From Streptomyces sp. NBC_01460 (lineage in GTDB: Bacteria > Actinomycetota > Actinomycetes > Streptomycetales > Streptomycetaceae): a DNA stretch of 64,000 bases. The stretch covers positions 8,370,001 to 8,434,000 of the forward strand of contig NZ_CP109473.1 of NCBI RefSeq assembly GCF_036227405.1. Direction: 5' to 3'. The notes beneath the pieces were generated by a model. The model saw only the letters and a list, made by a program, of their open reading frames with translations. It was not told where the DNA came from and did not search any database. Of the stretch, positions 1 through 8,158 are shown in pieces. The position numbers and the translations under genes are program-made. How positions within the stretch are numbered: position 1 is the stretch's first letter; each line of letters opens with the position of its first letter.

Positions 1-452
1 GCCCCGCTCAGGAACTGGACGCCGGTGCCCGTGGTGGCGCTGATGACCATGCCGGCCAGGGCGCCCAGGAACACCAGGGCGACCCCGTCCCGAAGGCGGT
101 CCAGCTCGATGCGGAATCCCACCGCTCGCAGGGCCAGGTAGGAACAGACCGGTGCCACGACACTGCCCGTCGCGACGGCGAGGCCCCAGAGGGAGAAACC
201 GTCGCTCATCCAGATGACGGTGCACAGGGAGCCGAGTGCGATACCGGGCCAGATGCGGAGACCCAGGTAGAACAGTGACGCGAGGGCGATCCCGGACGGC
301 GGCCAGAGCGGGGTGACGATCGTTCCCTCCACCTCGACCTGTCTGCGGAGACCGATCAGTCCTGACACGTAGTAGGCGGCGGCGATGCCCAGCATCTGCA
401 GAACGATCATGGTTCGGCGTCTGGTTTGCTCGCTGCGGATCACGCATCTCAT
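1..452 (-). CDS. MASE1-domain membrane sensor (partial, C-terminus outside window)
   Basis: The gene runs off the left edge, so only about 150 N-terminal residues are visible. Several hydrophobic segments follow one another, and the stretch TPLWPPSGIALASLFYLG is typical of the MASE1 domain, an integral membrane sensory module found at the N-terminus of bacterial signalling proteins. In actinobacteria this module is often joined to a kinase, GGDEF or SpoIIE phosphatase output domain; the output here cannot be seen. The ATG at 452 is the most upstream in-frame start; the ATG at 410, just before the first membrane segment, is equally possible. It lies 55 bp downstream of a SpoIIE-type phosphatase on the same strand, so the two may form one signalling unit (inference). 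Confidence 0.7.
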   Translation of the reverse strand, partial: MRCVIRSEQTRRRTMIVLQMLGIAAAYYVSGLIGLRRQVEVEGTIVTPLWPPSGIALASLFYLGLRIWPGIALGSLCTVIWMSDGFSLWGLAVATGSVVAPVCSYLALRAVGFRIELDRLRDGVALVFLGALAGMVISATTGTGVQFLSG

Positions 453-507
453 AAGACACCGCGCATGGCGGCCCCGCCGTGGGTGACACGCGCGGCGGGG
501 TTCGTCC

Positions 508-1341
508 TCACCCGGGGCCGGAGGCGGTGCCGTCGTGGCGCAGGACGAGCACGGCCGCGTCGTCCTCGTGGCCGGTGAGGACCGCGGCGTGGAGCACCCG
601 GTCGGCGAGTTCCTCGGCATCGGCGCCGGCGTAGGCGCTCACCAGGCGCCGTATCCGGTCCAGTCCGTCGTCGATGCACAGCGACGGCCCTTCGATGACT
701 CCGTCGGTGAGCATGACGAACGCGCCGTCGACGTCCAGATCACGGCGGGTGACGGGGTAGTGCTGACGGAGCTCGATGCCGAGCGGAAGGCCCCCGGCGT
801 CGGCGGTGATGCCCGAGCGTCCGTCGGCGGTCGCCCACACGGAGGCGACGTGACCCGCGCGTGCGCTCCACAGTTGCCGAGTCCGCGGATCCAGCCGGAG
901 GAAGGAGCACGTGGCGAAGAGGGTGGAATCCATCGACAGGATCAGATCGTTCGTGCGGCCCATCACCTCGCCCGGGTCGGCGGCCGAGCTGGCGATCGCG
1001 CGCATGGCGATCCGGATCTGCCCCATGAAGGCGGCGGCCTCCACGTCATGCCCCTGGACATCGCCGATGGCCAGGCCGAGTGATCCGTCCGGGAGCACGA
1101 AGCCGTCGTACCAGTCGCCGCCGATGTCCAGCCCGTCGCGTGCGGGAGCGTACCGTGCGGCGGTCTGCAGGCCCGGAAAGGCGGGCAGCGTCGCCGGCAA
1201 CATCTTGCGCTGCAGGGCCTGGGCCAGTTCCACGCGAGCCTGGTGCAGCTCCACCTCCTGCCGTGCTCGGGCAGTCAGGTGCTGCAAGGTGCTGAGCAGG
1301 TCCTCGGCGCTCGCCGACCGGGGAGTTCGACGCCGGTTCAT
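508..1341 (-). CDS. SpoIIE/RsbU-family PP2C serine phosphatase
   Basis: 277 residues. A short coiled-coil-like N-terminus (residues 10-50, rich in E, Q, R, A) leads into a PP2C/SpoIIE domain. The metal-binding signatures are visible: IGGDWYDGF near residue 93, AIGDVQGHD near 111, LTDGVIE near 213 and the final GHEDDAAVLVL. Such proteins dephosphorylate anti-sigma-factor antagonists in partner-switching pathways that control alternative sigma factors. No PAS or GAF sensor domain is present, so its input may come from elsewhere, possibly the MASE1 gene downstream. A GCGGAGCGG ribosome binding site precedes the ATG at 1341. The family call is secure; the target is unknown. Confidence 0.9.
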   Translation of the reverse strand: MNRRRTPRSASAEDLLSTLQHLTARARQEVELHQARVELAQALQRKMLPATLPAFPGLQTAARYAPARDGLDIGGDWYDGFVLPDGSLGLAIGDVQGHDVEAAAFMGQIRIAMRAIASSAADPGEVMGRTNDLILSMDSTLFATCSFLRLDPRTRQLWSARAGHVASVWATADGRSGITADAGGLPLGIELRQHYPVTRRDLDVDGAFVMLTDGVIEGPSLCIDDGLDRIRRLVSAYAGADAEELADRVLHAAVLTGHEDDAAVLVLRHDGTASGPG

Positions 1342-1450
1342 GGGCCGCTCCGCGTTGCGATAGTTCCTGCATCATATTTCGGCGTCCGGACTCCGGCGAG
1401 TGCTGTGCCGTCCGAGCCGGACTCCTTCCCGGCCACCGGGCCGAGGGAGA

Positions 1451-1936
1451 TCAGCCGGCGCGCCCGAGGGACCAGGTGAGCCGCCCCAGGGTCTCCTGGA
1501 GGGCGAGCACCTCCTGGACCGACATGCCCGTGGCCCGCAGGATCGAGCGGGGTACGGGCAGGGCGCGCTCGCGCAGCGCGGTCCCGGCGCCGGTGAGGTG
1601 GACGGTGACCGACCGCTCGTCCTCCGGACTGCGCTCGCGCCTGACGAGTCCGGCCGACTCCAGGCGCTTGAGCAGCGGGGACAGGGTTCCCGAATCCAGG
1701 TGCAATCGCTCGCCGATCGTCTTGACGGGCAGCGGGCCGTGCTCCCACAGGACCATCATCGCCAGGTACTGCGGGTAGGTGAGGCCGAGGTCCCGGAGCG
1801 CTTCACGGTAGACGCCGCCGAAGGCGCGGGACGCCGCCTGCAGGGAGAAGCAGACCTGGTGGTCCAGCTTGAGCAGCTCGGTGTCAGGCAGGCCGGCGAG
1901 GTCGGGGGCCGGGGCCGGGGTCGGTGGTGACGTCAT
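1451..1936 (-). CDS. ohrR: OhrR-type MarR family organic peroxide sensor/repressor
   Basis: 161 residues with a winged-helix MarR fold; the wing region LHLDSGTLSPLLKRLESAGL is typical of OhrR. The N-terminal segment LDHQVCFSLQAASR carries the single reactive cysteine found in OhrR, which is oxidised by organic hydroperoxides and releases the repressor from DNA. It is divergent from ohr, with an 11-bp half-site inverted repeat between them, which is the standard ohrR-ohr layout. A longer reading frame extends upstream, but the ATG at 1936 gives the normal N-terminus (MTSPPTPAPAPDLAGL) and leaves the operator outside the gene. Probably autoregulated through the shared operator. Confidence 0.93.
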   Translation of the reverse strand: MTSPPTPAPAPDLAGLPDTELLKLDHQVCFSLQAASRAFGGVYREALRDLGLTYPQYLAMMVLWEHGPLPVKTIGERLHLDSGTLSPLLKRLESAGLVRRERSPEDERSVTVHLTGAGTALRERALPVPRSILRATGMSVQEVLALQETLGRLTWSLGRAG

Positions 1937-1968
1937 GGATCCAGGGTAGCGTGCCGCCCATGATTCAG

Positions 1969-1993
1969 TTGTGCACAATTTGATTGTGTGTAA
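1969..1993. promoter_or_regulatory. OhrR operator between ohrR and ohr
   Basis: An imperfect inverted repeat: half-sites TTGTGCACAAT and ATTGTGTGTAA separated by TTG, with 8 of 11 positions symmetric. It is AT-rich against a very GC-rich background and sits in the 110-bp gap between divergent ohrR and ohr. OhrR operators of other bacteria have the same ACAAT-ATTGT core. Binding here would block both promoters. Confidence 0.75.
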
Positions 1994-2046
1994 TTCTCTT
2001 TGGTGTGGCCGGTCCGCGGTCACGGTCGACGAGAGAAGGTCACCCC

Positions 2047-2457
2047 ATGGACGCGCTGTACACCGCCGCCGCCACCGCGAACGGCCGTGAAGGCCGGGCA
2101 GTGAGCTCGGACGGACAGATCGACCTCGCGCTCGCGCTGCCGCCGGCCCTCGGGGGCAACGGGGAGGGCACCAATCCGGAACAGCTCTTCGCCGCCGGTT
2201 ACGCCGCGTGCTTCGCCAGCGCGATGAGCTCGGTCGCCCGCGAGATGAAGGTCGACACCAAGGACGTCTCCGTGACGGCCGAGGTCTCGATCGGCAAGGA
2301 CGACACGGGCTTCGGCCTCGCGGTCGTCATGCGCGTCGAGCTGCCCGAGGCGCTCGAAGGGGAGGCGGGTCGTCGCCTCGTCGAGGCGACACACGCCTAC
2401 TGCCCCTACTCCAAGGCCACGCGCGGCAACATCGACGTCGAGCTCGTCATCGAATAG
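2047..2457 (+). CDS. ohr: Organic hydroperoxide resistance protein (Ohr/OsmC family)
   Basis: 136 residues, the usual Ohr length. It is a thiol peroxidase that reduces organic hydroperoxides and depends on two cysteines. Both are visible: the peroxidatic cysteine in YAACFASAM (near residue 59) and the resolving cysteine in HAYCPYSKATRGN (near residue 121). The motif NPEQLFAAGYAACF is diagnostic of Ohr rather than OsmC. The ATG at 2047 is preceded by AGAGAAGG. It is divergently transcribed from its repressor ohrR and followed by a strong hairpin at 2465-2494, so it is a single-gene unit induced by peroxide. Confidence 0.95.
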   Translation: MDALYTAAATANGREGRAVSSDGQIDLALALPPALGGNGEGTNPEQLFAAGYAACFASAMSSVAREMKVDTKDVSVTAEVSIGKDDTGFGLAVVMRVELPEALEGEAGRRLVEATHAYCPYSKATRGNIDVELVIE

Positions 2458-2464
2458 CGGACCG

Positions 2465-2494
2465 GGTTCCCCGCCCGGCCGCGGGCGGGGAACC
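2465..2494 (+). terminator. Hairpin terminator after ohr
   Basis: Perfect 13-bp GC-rich stem (2465-2477 with 2482-2494) and a GCCG loop, starting 7 bp after the ohr stop codon. No T-run follows, as is common in actinobacteria. Confidence 0.75.
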
Positions 2495-2641
2495 GATCAC
2501 GCGGGGCGTCGGGTCGGCACCGGCATTCCGCCGCCCACGGGCGTATCCGCGGGTCCGCCCACGGGCGGCCCGAGGTGAACGCGTACACTCGGCTCCCGTT
2601 TCCGCTGATTGGCGGGCATAACCGATCGTTAGGCAGTTCAC

Positions 2642-2803
2642 GTGAGTTTCGCAGAGGCATCCGACGCGCCGATCTACGCCGGTCTGGTGGAGGAGCAGGG
2701 CGACGTTCCGGCCGAGGTGCGACGGGTGGCCGAGGCGACCCTGCTGGAGGTGGAGAGCGTGATGGACTTCAGCGCGGTGCGCGCCCCGGCTGCCGCCCGT
2801 TAG
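2642..2803 (+). CDS. Small hypothetical protein
   Basis: A 53-residue acidic protein starting at GTG (SFAEASDAPIYAGLVEEQ...). Third codon positions are strongly GC-rich and the frame is clean, which supports coding. It is predicted soluble and mostly helical, with no cysteines and no signal peptide. It stands alone between ohr and the SGNH hydrolase. I do not recognise the family. Confidence 0.45.
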   Translation: MSFAEASDAPIYAGLVEEQGDVPAEVRRVAEATLLEVESVMDFSAVRAPAAAR

Positions 2804-2916
2804 GCGGGCCCGGAGGCGGCGCCGGAAGCCCACGGGCCCGGTCGGATCATGCCGGGCGTCAGTGTGGGCAGGATCATCTCCGGCGTCCCATGGATCCTCA
2901 CCGTACGGAGCACCGC

Positions 2917-3549
2917 GTGACCATCAGCCTGCACCACTCAGCAACCGTCCTGTTCCAGGGCGACAGCATCACCGATGTGGGCCGGCTGGTGGAACCGGAC
3001 AGCCCCCTGGGGAACGGGTACGCCCGGCTGGCGGCCGACCGCCTACGGTCCGGGCGGCCGGACAGCGGCATCACGTTCGTCAACCGGGGGATCAGCGGAG
3101 ACGGGATCTCGGACCTGCGGGCCCGCTGGCGTGAGGACGCCATCGATCTCGAACCGGACGTGGTGTCGATCCTGATCGGTGTGAACGACACCTGGCGCCG
3201 CTACGACTCCGGCGTCGTCACCTCGGCCCGCGCCTACGAGGACGGCTACCGTGCCATCCTCACGCAGGTCAGGGACGAGCTGGACGCCCAGCTGATCCTC
3301 ATCGAGCCCTTCCTCGTGCCGGTGCGGGCCGAGCAATGGGCCTGGCGTGAGGACCTCGACCCCAGGATCCAGACGGTTCGGCGGCTGTCCGAGGAGTTCG
3401 ACACCGCCCTCCTGGCGGCGGACGGCCTGCTCAACCAGGCGGCGCGCGCCGCCGGCGGAGCCGAGCACATCGCGGGCGACGGAGTCCACCCCACCCCGCT
3501 GGGTCACGCGCTCCTGGCGGAGGCCTGGACCGCGCTGGCCGGGCTTTAG
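2917..3549 (+). CDS. SGNH/GDSL-family esterase or lipase (cytoplasmic)
   Basis: 210 residues. The SGNH hydrolase blocks are all present: GDSIT near residue 15 (block I, nucleophile Ser), NRGISGDG (block II Gly), IGVNDTW (block III Asn) and GDGVHPTPLGHALLA near the C-terminus (block V Asp and His). It should cleave an ester or acetyl group; this single-domain type is often close to rhamnogalacturonan acetylesterase or isoamyl-acetate-hydrolysing esterases. No signal peptide is seen, so it probably acts in the cytoplasm. The GTG at 2917 follows a CGGAG site; an ATG at 2890 would add nine residues. The stop overlaps that of the convergent ATP-binding gene by a few bases. Confidence 0.88.
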   Translation: MTISLHHSATVLFQGDSITDVGRLVEPDSPLGNGYARLAADRLRSGRPDSGITFVNRGISGDGISDLRARWREDAIDLEPDVVSILIGVNDTWRRYDSGVVTSARAYEDGYRAILTQVRDELDAQLILIEPFLVPVRAEQWAWREDLDPRIQTVRRLSEEFDTALLAADGLLNQAARAAGGAEHIAGDGVHPTPLGHALLAEAWTALAGL

Positions 3550-4073
3550 CACACGGAGGCCGGCCGGACGGGAATCCTGGCCCAGACGGTCTTCCCCCTC
3601 CCCGTGGTCCGGGACCACCCCCAGGAGCTGCTCAGCGCGTCGATGATGCGCAGGCCACGCCCCCGCTCGAGACACTCGTCGGGCCGGCGCAGTACGGGCA
3701 CGTACGGGCTGGGGTCGTTCACCGCGCACACCAGTGTGCCGTCCTGGTGCGCCAGGCCGAGGCGGGCCGCGCACCGCACCGCGTGCCGGCCGGCGGGCCG
3801 CAGGCCGTGGCAGACCGCGTTGCTCACCAGTTCGCCCGCGACCAGGGCGACATCGTCCGCGCAGGAGTGCAGGCCCCACCGGTCGAGAGCGTCGCGGACG
3901 AACGACCGTGCCTGCCGGAGGCTCTCGGCATCCGCGCCCAGTCCACGCGTGGTGAATCCCGGTGTTCCGATGCCGAGCTCGCGCGCCAGATCCTCGTGCG
4001 GATCCGCGCCTGTTCCCGCCGGTCCGGGGAGCAGGGCTGCCGCTTCGTCACGTGGTGGTCTCTCCGCGTGCAT
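3546..4073 (-). CDS. RsbW-like ATP-binding regulatory protein (HATPase_c_2)
   Basis: 175 residues with a GHKL-type ATPase fold. The N box is LVAGELVSNAVCHG, with the Mg-binding Asn, followed by a short G1 region and the G2 region RGRGLRIIDAL. Proteins of this size in Streptomyces resemble the anti-sigma kinase RsbW or SpoIIAB and are often encoded beside DUF397 and XRE/DUF5753 genes, as here. The family may bind or phosphorylate a partner protein; the target is unknown. It is divergent from the DUF397 gene at 4275. The three genes together look like the AbaA/WhiJ-type regulatory set (established for the family, inferred here). Confidence 0.85.
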   Translation of the reverse strand: MHAERPPRDEAAALLPGPAGTGADPHEDLARELGIGTPGFTTRGLGADAESLRQARSFVRDALDRWGLHSCADDVALVAGELVSNAVCHGLRPAGRHAVRCAARLGLAHQDGTLVCAVNDPSPYVPVLRRPDECLERGRGLRIIDALSSSWGWSRTTGRGKTVWARIPVRPASVC

Positions 4074-4274
4074 GAGTGCTGATCACCCTTCGCTGAAGGC
4101 CGGTTCGTGGTGCCGTGGATCCTGGATGGCCACTAGTATCACCGCCGTCCGCTCATCGGCTGCAATTGCATCCGGAATTGCAGCCGGTGGTGTGAGCAGG
4201 GGACATCTGTTCTCCTGGTGCGGACCTGGGTGGCACACCAGGATGTGCCGGCGCGACGACAAGGAACGGGACGC

Positions 4275-4511
4275 ATGCAGCAGTTCGACAACGGTGTACC
4301 GGCCAACTCCCTGACGGGCGTGGAGTGGAAGAAGAGCCAGCACAGCAACCCCAGTGGAAACTGCGTGGAGATGGCGATGCTGCCCGGCGGGAGCGTGGCC
4401 GTACGCAACTCCAGGCACCCCGAAGGGCCCGCCCTCGTGTACACCAGGGATGAAGTGCGCGCCTTCCTCGCGGGTGTCAGGGACGGCGATTTCGACACCA
4501 TGACCGGCTGA
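4275..4511 (+). CDS. DUF397 small regulatory protein
   Basis: 78 residues. The DUF397 signature is clear: a VEWKKSQHSNPSGNCVEMA core followed by VAVRNSRHPEGPALVYTRDEVRAFL. DUF397 proteins are small partners of XRE/DUF5753 regulators in Streptomyces (WhiJ and AbaA loci) and are thought to modulate them. The ATG at 4275 follows an AAGGAACGG ribosome binding site. The XRE regulator starts 108 bp downstream on the same strand. Confidence 0.92.
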   Translation: MQQFDNGVPANSLTGVEWKKSQHSNPSGNCVEMAMLPGGSVAVRNSRHPEGPALVYTRDEVRAFLAGVRDGDFDTMTG

Positions 4512-4619
4512 ACTCGCCTGAGGACAGGCCGAAAAGGCGCGGCACTCCCGCATGTGCCGGGCACCCATGGGGCTCCTGATGGCACACTGGCGTCACGACG
4601 CCCGTCCTCAGGAGTCCGC

Positions 4620-5528
4620 ATGCCCGGCATCGAACCGCTTCGGCAGTCAGTGAAGCCGACGCTCGCCCCGGCCGCAGAGGCCAGTCCCACGGCGCTGCGC
4701 CTGGTTCTGGGGGCCCAGCTGCGGCGCATGCGCGGGGAGGCGGGTATCACCCCGGACGTCGCAGCGGACCGTATCCGGTGCTCGACGGCCAAGATCAGCA
4801 GGATGGAGACCGGGCACTCGCCGTGCAAGGAGCGCGACGCCACTGACCTGCTCGCCCTCTACGGGGTGACCGACGACGCCAGGACGGCCGAGTTCATCGA
4901 TCTCGTGCGCAGGTCCGGGCGGCGCGGATGGTGGCGCAACTACGCCGATGTCCTTCCGGACTGGTTCGAGCCCCTGGTCGGACTGGAGGAGGCCGCTGCC
5001 TCCATCCGGACCTACGAGGGGCATTACGTTCCCGGCCTCCTGCAGACGGCTGACTACGCCCATGCGGTGGTGCGTTCCGGACACTCCCTCGAATCGGAGG
5101 AGATCACCCGGCGTCGCGTCGAACTGCGCATCAGGCGGCAGGAGTTGCTAAAGCGTCCGGACGCGCCCAAGCTCTGGGTACTGCTGGACGAGGCGGTGCT
5201 GATGCGTCCGACGGGCGGCGCCCGGGTAATGGGGGATCAGCTCGCCCACCTGCTGGAGATGACCGAGCTGCCGCACGTGATCGTGCAGGTGGCCCCTTTC
5301 GAGGTGACCGCCCACACGTCTCCGGGCAACGCCATCACCTATCTGCGGTTCGCCATGGAAGGGCTTCCCGACGTGGCGTACATCGAGCACCTGACCAACG
5401 CCACGTCCGTGAACAAGCAGGAGAGCACGGACGAGTACCGCTGGATCCTGGACTCGCTCAGCGCGCAGTCGCCGAGTCCGGCCGACAGCAGGGGCATGCT
5501 GAGGGAGGCGCTCAAGCGTTACCGCTGA
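4620..5528 (+). CDS. XRE-family regulator with DUF5753 domain (WhiJ-like)
   Basis: 302 residues. An N-terminal helix-turn-helix occupies residues 25-80 (LGAQLRRMRGEAGITPDVAA with KISRMETGHS as recognition-helix region). The C-terminal DUF5753 domain begins around the WWRNYADVLPDWFEPLVGLE motif and includes YVPGLLQTADYAHAV. This is the architecture of WhiJ-type developmental repressors in Streptomyces, which pair with DUF397 proteins. A longer upstream frame exists, but ATG 4620 with AGGAGTCCGC just upstream is the better start. Likely autoregulated together with the DUF397 gene; target genes unknown. Confidence 0.9.
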   Translation: MPGIEPLRQSVKPTLAPAAEASPTALRLVLGAQLRRMRGEAGITPDVAADRIRCSTAKISRMETGHSPCKERDATDLLALYGVTDDARTAEFIDLVRRSGRRGWWRNYADVLPDWFEPLVGLEEAAASIRTYEGHYVPGLLQTADYAHAVVRSGHSLESEEITRRRVELRIRRQELLKRPDAPKLWVLLDEAVLMRPTGGARVMGDQLAHLLEMTELPHVIVQVAPFEVTAHTSPGNAITYLRFAMEGLPDVAYIEHLTNATSVNKQESTDEYRWILDSLSAQSPSPADSRGMLREALKRYR

Positions 5529-5570
5529 GCGCCGGCCCCCTCGGCGTACGTCACGCCGTACGGTGCCCCC

Positions 5571-6386
5571 TCACCACTTTCGGCCGACGCCGCCGTACTC
5601 GATCCACTCCTGAGTCGCCTGCTTCGGCGCCAGATCGGAGTCGGGCCGCCAGGTCGACACCTCCACCAGGCCGGGCTCGAGCACGTCGAGGCCGTCCAGG
5701 AAGCCGTGCACGTCCTCCTGCCGGCGGACCCGCCCCCACTGGTTCCCGGTGCTCTTCGCCATGAAGTCCGTGACGAAGTCGCGGGTGGCCGCGTCCTCGC
5801 TCACCAGCTGGCACACCACCAGGAAGCTGCCCGGTGCCAGGCGGGCCGCGACCCTGCGCACCAGTCCCGCCGGGTCGTCCTCGTCCGGGATGCAGTGCAG
5901 CACGGACACGAACAGGGCGGCCACCGGCTCGTCGAAGTCGATGAGCCGGGTCACCTCCGGGTGACCGAGGATCCCGTCGGTGTCCCGCATGTCCGCCTGG
6001 ATGACGGCGGTCCTGTCGTTCTCCTCGAGTATGGCCTTGCCGTGGGCCAGGACGATGGGGTCGTTGTCTATGTAGACGACCCTGGCGCCGGGATCCACCG
6101 ACTGCGCGACCTGGTGGACGTTGTCCTGGGTCGGCAGGCCGGATCCGTGGTCGATGAACTGGCGGATCCCGTACTCGGCCGCGAGGTGGTGCACGACGCG
6201 CCGGAGGAACCGCCTGTTGTTGACCGCCAGGACCTTGGTGCTCGGCACGACCTCCAGGAGTTGCTCGCACGCGACCCTGTCGGCCGGGTAGTTGTCCTTG
6301 CCGCCCAGGTAGTAGTCGTACATCCGCGCGACGCTCGGCACGTTCACATCGATGTTCTTCGGAATGGAGGTGTCCCCGTTGCTCAT
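5571..6386 (-). CDS. DUF574-type SAM-dependent methyltransferase
   Basis: 271 residues. The conserved N-terminus VNVPSVARMYDYYLGGKDNYPADR is the hallmark of the actinobacterial DUF574 methyltransferase family. SAM-binding motifs follow: FIDHGSGLPTQDNVH (motif I region) and VVYIDNDPIVLAHGKAIL (motif II acidic residue). The substrate is unknown for the family, which is expanded in Streptomyces. The ATG at 6386 follows GAGGA and gives the usual N-terminus; eleven upstream in-frame residues are unlikely to be translated. It converges with the XRE gene (43 bp apart). Confidence 0.9.
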   Translation of the reverse strand: MSNGDTSIPKNIDVNVPSVARMYDYYLGGKDNYPADRVACEQLLEVVPSTKVLAVNNRRFLRRVVHHLAAEYGIRQFIDHGSGLPTQDNVHQVAQSVDPGARVVYIDNDPIVLAHGKAILEENDRTAVIQADMRDTDGILGHPEVTRLIDFDEPVAALFVSVLHCIPDEDDPAGLVRRVAARLAPGSFLVVCQLVSEDAATRDFVTDFMAKSTGNQWGRVRRQEDVHGFLDGLDVLEPGLVEVSTWRPDSDLAPKQATQEWIEYGGVGRKW

Positions 6387-6439
6387 CCAGTCCTCGCGGT
6401 TCGGAGAGAGTGAAATCAAAGTCCCTGAGGGGTCATGCT

Positions 6440-6598
6440 ATGGATCTCAACGGGTGGCTGACAGCCCTCGGGGGAGTGAGGCCGGATCGCGGGCGCGACA
6501 TTCGGCCACAGGGGGCGACGGCAGGATGTGGCGGCGCGCGGCCGGAGCGCACCGGCGTGCCGGAATGCGAGTGCCTGTACGTCAACTCACGCTGGTAG
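6440..6598 (+). CDS. Possible small Cys-containing protein (uncertain)
   Basis: A 52-residue frame in the gap between the divergent DUF574 methyltransferase and hemC. Codon third positions are mostly G or C. The product has three cysteines, ends PECECLYVNSRW and has no signal peptide. No good ribosome binding site precedes the ATG. Right after it, a 10-codon frame ([10 protein letters not shown], from 6612) has a better GAGGAGTG site and could be a leader peptide. Both may be chance. I do not recognise either. Confidence 0.25.
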   Translation: MDLNGWLTALGGVRPDRGRDIRPQGATAGCGGARPERTGVPECECLYVNSRW

Positions 6599-6783
6599 AG
6601 GAGTGATTGTCATGTCAGGAGAAGAGCGTGAAACCTGCGGATGAGAGCCCCCGAGCGAGAGTCCAACGCGGCTGGATATCGCGGGTGTCCGCCCTCGGGA
6701 CCCTGAGCCGCGATGTCGGTAGCGTGCGGCCGGAACCGCGTCGGACGTCCGCCGCCCGAGTGCGGCGGTCTATCGTGGGTGCC

Positions 6784-7719
6784 ATGTCCGCCCCTGAGCT
6801 GATCCGTATCGTCTCGCGCGACTCACCCATGGCCCTCGCCCAGGTCGCGCGTGTCAGGGCCCAACTGGCGGCCCACCACCCCGCCACCGTCACCGAGGTC
6901 GTCCCCGTCCGGACCACGGGCGACAAGTGGATGGGAGACCTCTCGCAGGTCGAAGGCAAGGGAGCCTTCACGAAGGAGGTCGACGCCGCCCTGCTCGCCG
7001 GGGAGGCGGACCTGGCCGTCCACTGCGTCAAGGACATCCCCGCCGACCGGCCGCTGCCCGCCGGCACGACGTTCGCCGCGTTCCTCGAGCGCGACGACAT
7101 CCGCGACGCCCTGGTCCACCCGGACGGGCTCACGCTCGACCAGCTGCCCGACGGAGCGCGCGTCGGCACGTCGTCGGTCCGCAGGGTCGCGCAACTCGCC
7201 GCCTCGCACCCCCATCTGAACTGCGTCCCGTTCCGCGGGAACGCCAACCGACGGCTCGCGAAGCTCGCCGCCGGGGAGGCGGACGCGCTCCTCCTGGCCG
7301 TCGCGGGCCTCCACCGCATCGGCCGCCCCGACGTGATCAGCGAGGTCCTCGCCCCGGAGACGATGTGCCCGCCGATCGGCGCGGGCGTCCTCGCCCTGCA
7401 GTGCCGTGAGGACGACACCGCGACCATCGACGCCGTGAGCGTGCTCAATCACCCGGGGACGTACCGGGAGACCACGGCCGAACGCATGTTCCTCCATGTG
7501 CTCCAGGGCCACTGCAACTCTCCGATCGCCGGCTACGCCACGGCCCACCGCAACGGAGACCTCTCCCTGCGCGCCTGCGTGTTCACCCCTGATGGCAAGA
7601 CCGTGCTCAACGCGCACGAGTGGGCAGGTCCGCTCGACCCCGCCACGCTCGGAACCTCCGTGGCCGTCACCCTGCTGCGTCAGGGCGCTCGTGAGCTGAT
7701 CGACTCCATCGCTCATTGA
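6784..7719 (+). CDS. hemC: Hydroxymethylbilane synthase (porphobilinogen deaminase)
   Basis: 311 residues, full length. The enzyme condenses four porphobilinogen molecules into hydroxymethylbilane for tetrapyrrole synthesis. Recognisable stretches are [12 protein letters not shown] near the start, [36 protein letters not shown] and [12 protein letters not shown]. The dipyrromethane cofactor cysteine should be the one in [12 protein letters not shown] near residue 243. It is a lone gene with no hemA, hemD or hemB beside it, so it is probably a paralogue of the housekeeping hemC. The ATG at 6784 is chosen because the family starts just before the IRI(V)xRxSxxA strand; a TTG-started extension upstream is not credible. 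Confidence 0.92.
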   Translation: MSAPELIRIVSRDSPMALAQVARVRAQLAAHHPATVTEVVPVRTTGDKWMGDLSQVEGKGAFTKEVDAALLAGEADLAVHCVKDIPADRPLPAGTTFAAFLERDDIRDALVHPDGLTLDQLPDGARVGTSSVRRVAQLAASHPHLNCVPFRGNANRRLAKLAAGEADALLLAVAGLHRIGRPDVISEVLAPETMCPPIGAGVLALQCREDDTATIDAVSVLNHPGTYRETTAERMFLHVLQGHCNSPIAGYATAHRNGDLSLRACVFTPDGKTVLNAHEWAGPLDPATLGTSVAVTLLRQGARELIDSIAH

Positions 7720-8158
7720 CCCCCAGGCGCCGAAAAGGGCATCCGGAGCACGTCAGGAGCGCTGCTCCCGTCCGTGCCCAACCGCCCGTGGCCTCGCCGT
7801 ACCTGCGGAAGGTCTGAAATCGGCTCTTCTGCACGCTACTTGCATGTCCTCTGCCCCAGGTCACCGTATTTCCGATCCGGTTCGGTGCAGGGTGGGTCGA
7901 TGGAGGCGAGCGGAAGAGGAGCGCGCGGGGCTCTGTCGTCCGACTGCCGGCGTACGCGGACGCCTGGGTCCCGGGTGGACCGTCCCGATACGGAAGGCGG
8001 GCATCCGGCTTCGGCCGGGCAACGGTCGCAGGCACCCGATTGCCTCGCTGATGGGCCCGTCCGGCTGCCGACCGGGTGCGGAACACGGATCCTGAGAGGC
8101 AGTGTCACCACGGGTGCGCCGCGCCGTGCGCCGCGCCCGTCGTAGAAGAGGAGACCTC
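7720..8158. other. Intergenic region without a supported gene
   Basis: About 440 bp between hemC and the SRPBCC gene. Several short frames cross it on both strands, but none has a ribosome binding site, a family motif or a consistent codon bias. No strong hairpin or repeat was seen. Confidence 0.5.

Noticed and set aside
5542..5563. Small inverted repeat between the XRE and methyltransferase genes
   Set aside because: The stem is only about 6 bp, too weak to call a terminator.
7774..8145. Frames in the hemC to SRPBCC gap
   Set aside because: No ribosome binding site, no motifs, inconsistent codon bias.
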